From: Candidatus Sungbacteria bacterium RIFCSPLOWO2_01_FULL_47_10
GTDB taxonomy: Bacteria; Patescibacteriota; Minisyncoccia; Sungbacterales; GWA2-42-14
Direction of reading: 5' to 3'
Assembly (NCBI GenBank): GCA_001820675.1
Contig: MHQO01000037.1
Span: 13,582-20,363 of the forward strand
Length of the DNA: 6,782 bases
Made by a program: the position numbers and the translations under genes. The notes below the pieces were generated by a model, which was not told where the DNA came from, did not search any database, and saw only the letters and a list, made by a program, of their open reading frames with translations. Shown one piece after another: positions 5,120 to 6,782 of the stretch (its first letter is position 1; the number at the start of each line of letters is the position of its first letter).

Positions 5120-6118
5120 ATGACCCGCCAACGCATATTTTCAGGCATTCAACCCTCGGGAAATCTCCATATCGGAAATTATCTCGGAGCAATACAACAG
5201 TTTGTCGGGCTTCAGGAAACGACTGATGCTATTTTTTGCATCGTCGATTTGCACGCCATAACCGTCCCGCAAGACCCGGAAGAACTTCGAAAAAAAACCC
5301 TTGAGGTCGCAATGATATATCTTGCCTGCGGAATCGACCCGAAAAAGTCGATTATGTTCGTTCAGTCGCATAACCACGACCACGCTGAACTTGCCTGGAT
5401 ATTGAATACGCTCACCCCCTTGGGAGAACTTGAGCGGATGACCCAGTTTAAAGAAAAAAGACAATCAGCGGAAAAACGCCGCGGCGTACTTTCCGGCCTT
5501 CTGAATTACCCGACGCTTATGGCGGCCGATATTTTACTCTACCAAACCGATGTCGTTCCGGTCGGAGAAGACCAAAAACAGCACGTTGAACTGACCCGCT
5601 CCATTGCAGAACGCTTCAATAACCGGTTTGGCGATACGTTTATGCTCCCGAAGGAGATGCTCAACAAAAGCGCCGAGCGCATTATGGGGCTTGATGACCC
5701 GTCAAAGAAAATGTCGAAGTCTGCCAAGAGCGCGAATAATTATATCGCCCTTCTCGATTCACCAGATGAAATTCTGAGGAAAATAAAAACCGCGATGACG
5801 GATTCCGGGTCCGAAATACGATTCGATAAAAAAGCAAAATCAGCTGTTTCAAATCTTCTTGCCGTGTATCATGCCTTTTCAAAAGAATCAATAAAAAACC
5901 TCGAAAACAGGTATGCGGGAAAGGGGTATGCCGAATTCAAAAAAGACCTTGGCGAAATAATCATTGCAAAACTTGAGCCGATCCAAAACAGGTTCCGAGA
6001 ACTTGAAAAGAATTCGGATGAAGTAATGAAAATCATCCGTGAAGGCGCTGAAAGATCCGGAGCGATTTCCCAAAAAACCCTTTCGGAAGTCAAACAAAAA
6101 ATCGGACTAATCGCATAA
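5120..6118 (+). CDS. trpS: Tryptophanyl-tRNA synthetase
   Basis: A 332-residue class Ic aminoacyl-tRNA synthetase that joins tryptophan to tRNA-Trp with ATP in the cytoplasm. The N-terminus has FSGIQPSGNLHIGNYLGA at 7-24, including the HIGH-type motif HIGN at 17-20. DLHAIT is at 43-48, YPTLMAADILLYQ is at about 130-142 (its Asp helps recognise the indole ring), VGEDQ is at 148-152 and the KMSKS loop is intact at 197-201. An alpha-helical tRNA-binding region fills the C-terminal third. The length is normal (about 330). ATG 5120 puts the signature at the usual distance; an upstream TTG (5099) would add seven atypical residues. No Shine-Dalgarno sequence precedes it. It lies 106 bases after rnj on the same strand, so co-transcription is likely unless the gap holds a promoter, and it ends at a strong terminator. 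Confidence 0.96.
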   Translation: MTRQRIFSGIQPSGNLHIGNYLGAIQQFVGLQETTDAIFCIVDLHAITVPQDPEELRKKTLEVAMIYLACGIDPKKSIMFVQSHNHDHAELAWILNTLTPLGELERMTQFKEKRQSAEKRRGVLSGLLNYPTLMAADILLYQTDVVPVGEDQKQHVELTRSIAERFNNRFGDTFMLPKEMLNKSAERIMGLDDPSKKMSKSAKSANNYIALLDSPDEILRKIKTAMTDSGSEIRFDKKAKSAVSNLLAVYHAFSKESIKNLENRYAGKGYAEFKKDLGEIIIAKLEPIQNRFRELEKNSDEVMKIIREGAERSGAISQKTLSEVKQKIGLIA

Positions 6119-6148
6119 TCCCGCACAGTCATCGCATTATCGAATATC

Positions 6149-6186
6149 AAAATCCCGCCTTGAGCGTATCGAAGGACGGGATTTTT
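6149..6186. terminator. Bidirectional terminator between trpS and the convergent gene
   Basis: AAAATCCCG (6149-6157) pairs with CGGGATTTT (6177-6185), 9 bp, and CCTT/AAGG (6158-6161 with 6172-6175) extends it past one bulged base. T182-T186 of the 61xx block (6182-6186) is the T run for trpS. The A run at 6149-6152 supplies four Ts for the minus-strand transcript, whose gene ends at 6208. The loop carries TGAGCGTATCGAA (6161-6173), the core also found at 651-663. Confidence 0.85.
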
Positions 6187-6207
6187 CCGTATACCACACA
6201 ACCGGTT

Positions 6208-6782
6208 CTATTTTTTCATCTGATCGCGAACGGAGTCGATAATATCCGCAGCCGCTTCCTTTCCACCAAGGCCAAAGGCGAGTCCGAATGCGAGCGCGAG
6301 CATCGCAACAACGCCCGTCACTACCGTCTGCAGCAGTGCCGTTGCGATACCAAGCTGAAGGAGGGCCGCGACAATCGCAAACGTCCAGATGGACCACCGA
6401 ACGACCACCTCCGTAAGGTGCGCTCGAAATCCCATCGCCTCAACCGACCCTTTCACAACCGCCGAAGCGGTATCGGCAACAAGCGCCGCGATCACGATAA
6501 TGACCGCGGAAACGACCACATTCGGAAGATACGTTAATACGGCCACGAGAAAATCCGAAATCGGCTTGAATCGTTCGCCAAGAATATTTACCGCCGCAAG
6601 CAAAAATACGACGACCAGAAACCACTTCACAAGCCCCCCGATAAACGCACCCGAATTCAGCCGCACGCCAGCCCGCTCAAGCGCTTTCTCAAACTCAAGG
6701 CGAGCAAGCAGTTGATCGACTTTCAAGGCGCGAATAACCTGCTCAACCAATTTTCCAACCGCAACCGCGACAACCCATCCGA
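6208..6782 (-). CDS. MscS-like / PF05552 multi-helix membrane protein, 5' end outside the window
   Basis: On the minus strand, 190 codons precede TAG (complement of 6208-6210), and the frame stays open to the right edge, with GWVVAVAVGKLVEQV at its upstream end. The TTG at 6750 is therefore probably internal. Amphipathic repeats (LKVDQLLARLEFEKALERAG) alternate with about four membrane segments: AFIGGLVKWFLVVVFLLAAV, then YLPNVVVSAVIIVIAALVA, then WSIWTFAIVAALLQLGIATA, then a Gly/Ala-rich VAMLALAFGLAFGLGGKEAA. The last resembles the pore-lining helix of MscS channels. This pattern fits the 'conserved TM helix' family (PF05552), often annotated as mechanosensitive channel-like. The protein ends about 15 residues after the pore-like helix, so the MscS beta domain and C-terminal cage are absent. 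Channel activity is therefore an inference. It is convergent with trpS. Confidence 0.82.
   Translation of the reverse strand, partial: GWVVAVAVGKLVEQVIRALKVDQLLARLEFEKALERAGVRLNSGAFIGGLVKWFLVVVFLLAAVNILGERFKPISDFLVAVLTYLPNVVVSAVIIVIAALVADTASAVVKGSVEAMGFRAHLTEVVVRWSIWTFAIVAALLQLGIATALLQTVVTGVVAMLALAFGLAFGLGGKEAAADIIDSVRDQMKK

Noticed and set aside
5014..5226. Possible Trp leader peptide or T-box before trpS
   Set aside because: The frame from TTG 5014 contains no Trp codon, and no T-box consensus or terminator hairpin with T run is present.

Overview
The window looks like a stretch of ordinary bacterial chromosome carrying housekeeping genes, not an accessory island. It has short intergenic gaps and roughly mid-range GC. 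Every stop visible is TAA or TAG, and the standard code reads through all genes. Several traits suggest a member of the Candidate Phyla Radiation / Patescibacteria, perhaps Parcubacteria-like. These are a family-5 solute-binding protein with a basic N-terminus and an uncleaved membrane anchor but no lipobox, a single RNase J with an HAHLDH metal motif, a tRNA gene without encoded CCA, and genes that start without a Shine-Dalgarno sequence. That placement is an inference from protein style, not a database result.

Layout: the C-terminal end of an unrecognised gene (1-186) is closed by a good intrinsic terminator (211-236). A small four-helix membrane protein of the phage-holin-4 / PF04020 type follows (266-610), then a palindromic intergenic element (618-671) and secG (703-918). 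Next is a membrane-anchored oligopeptide-type solute-binding protein (1097-2827). A near-consensus extended -10 promoter (2831-2859) precedes tRNA-Leu(CAG) (2983-3064), which has its own weak terminator. Then come ribonuclease J (3229-5013) and tryptophanyl-tRNA synthetase (5120-6118), separated by a 106-base gap rich in complementary segments. A bidirectional terminator (6149-6186) separates trpS from a convergent minus-strand gene for an MscS-like/PF05552 membrane protein that runs off the right edge.

Working together: SecG belongs to the Sec translocon, which would insert the three other membrane proteins encoded here. tRNA-Leu, TrpRS and RNase J serve translation and RNA turnover. No mobile element, CRISPR array, toxin-antitoxin pair or defence system is visible. 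I do not see a convincing new biological system. The most interesting non-coding signals are the mutually exclusive helices in the rnj-trpS gap, a small palindromic element with a shared GAGCG-TCGAA core at two places, and a dyad over the -10 box of the tRNA-Leu promoter.
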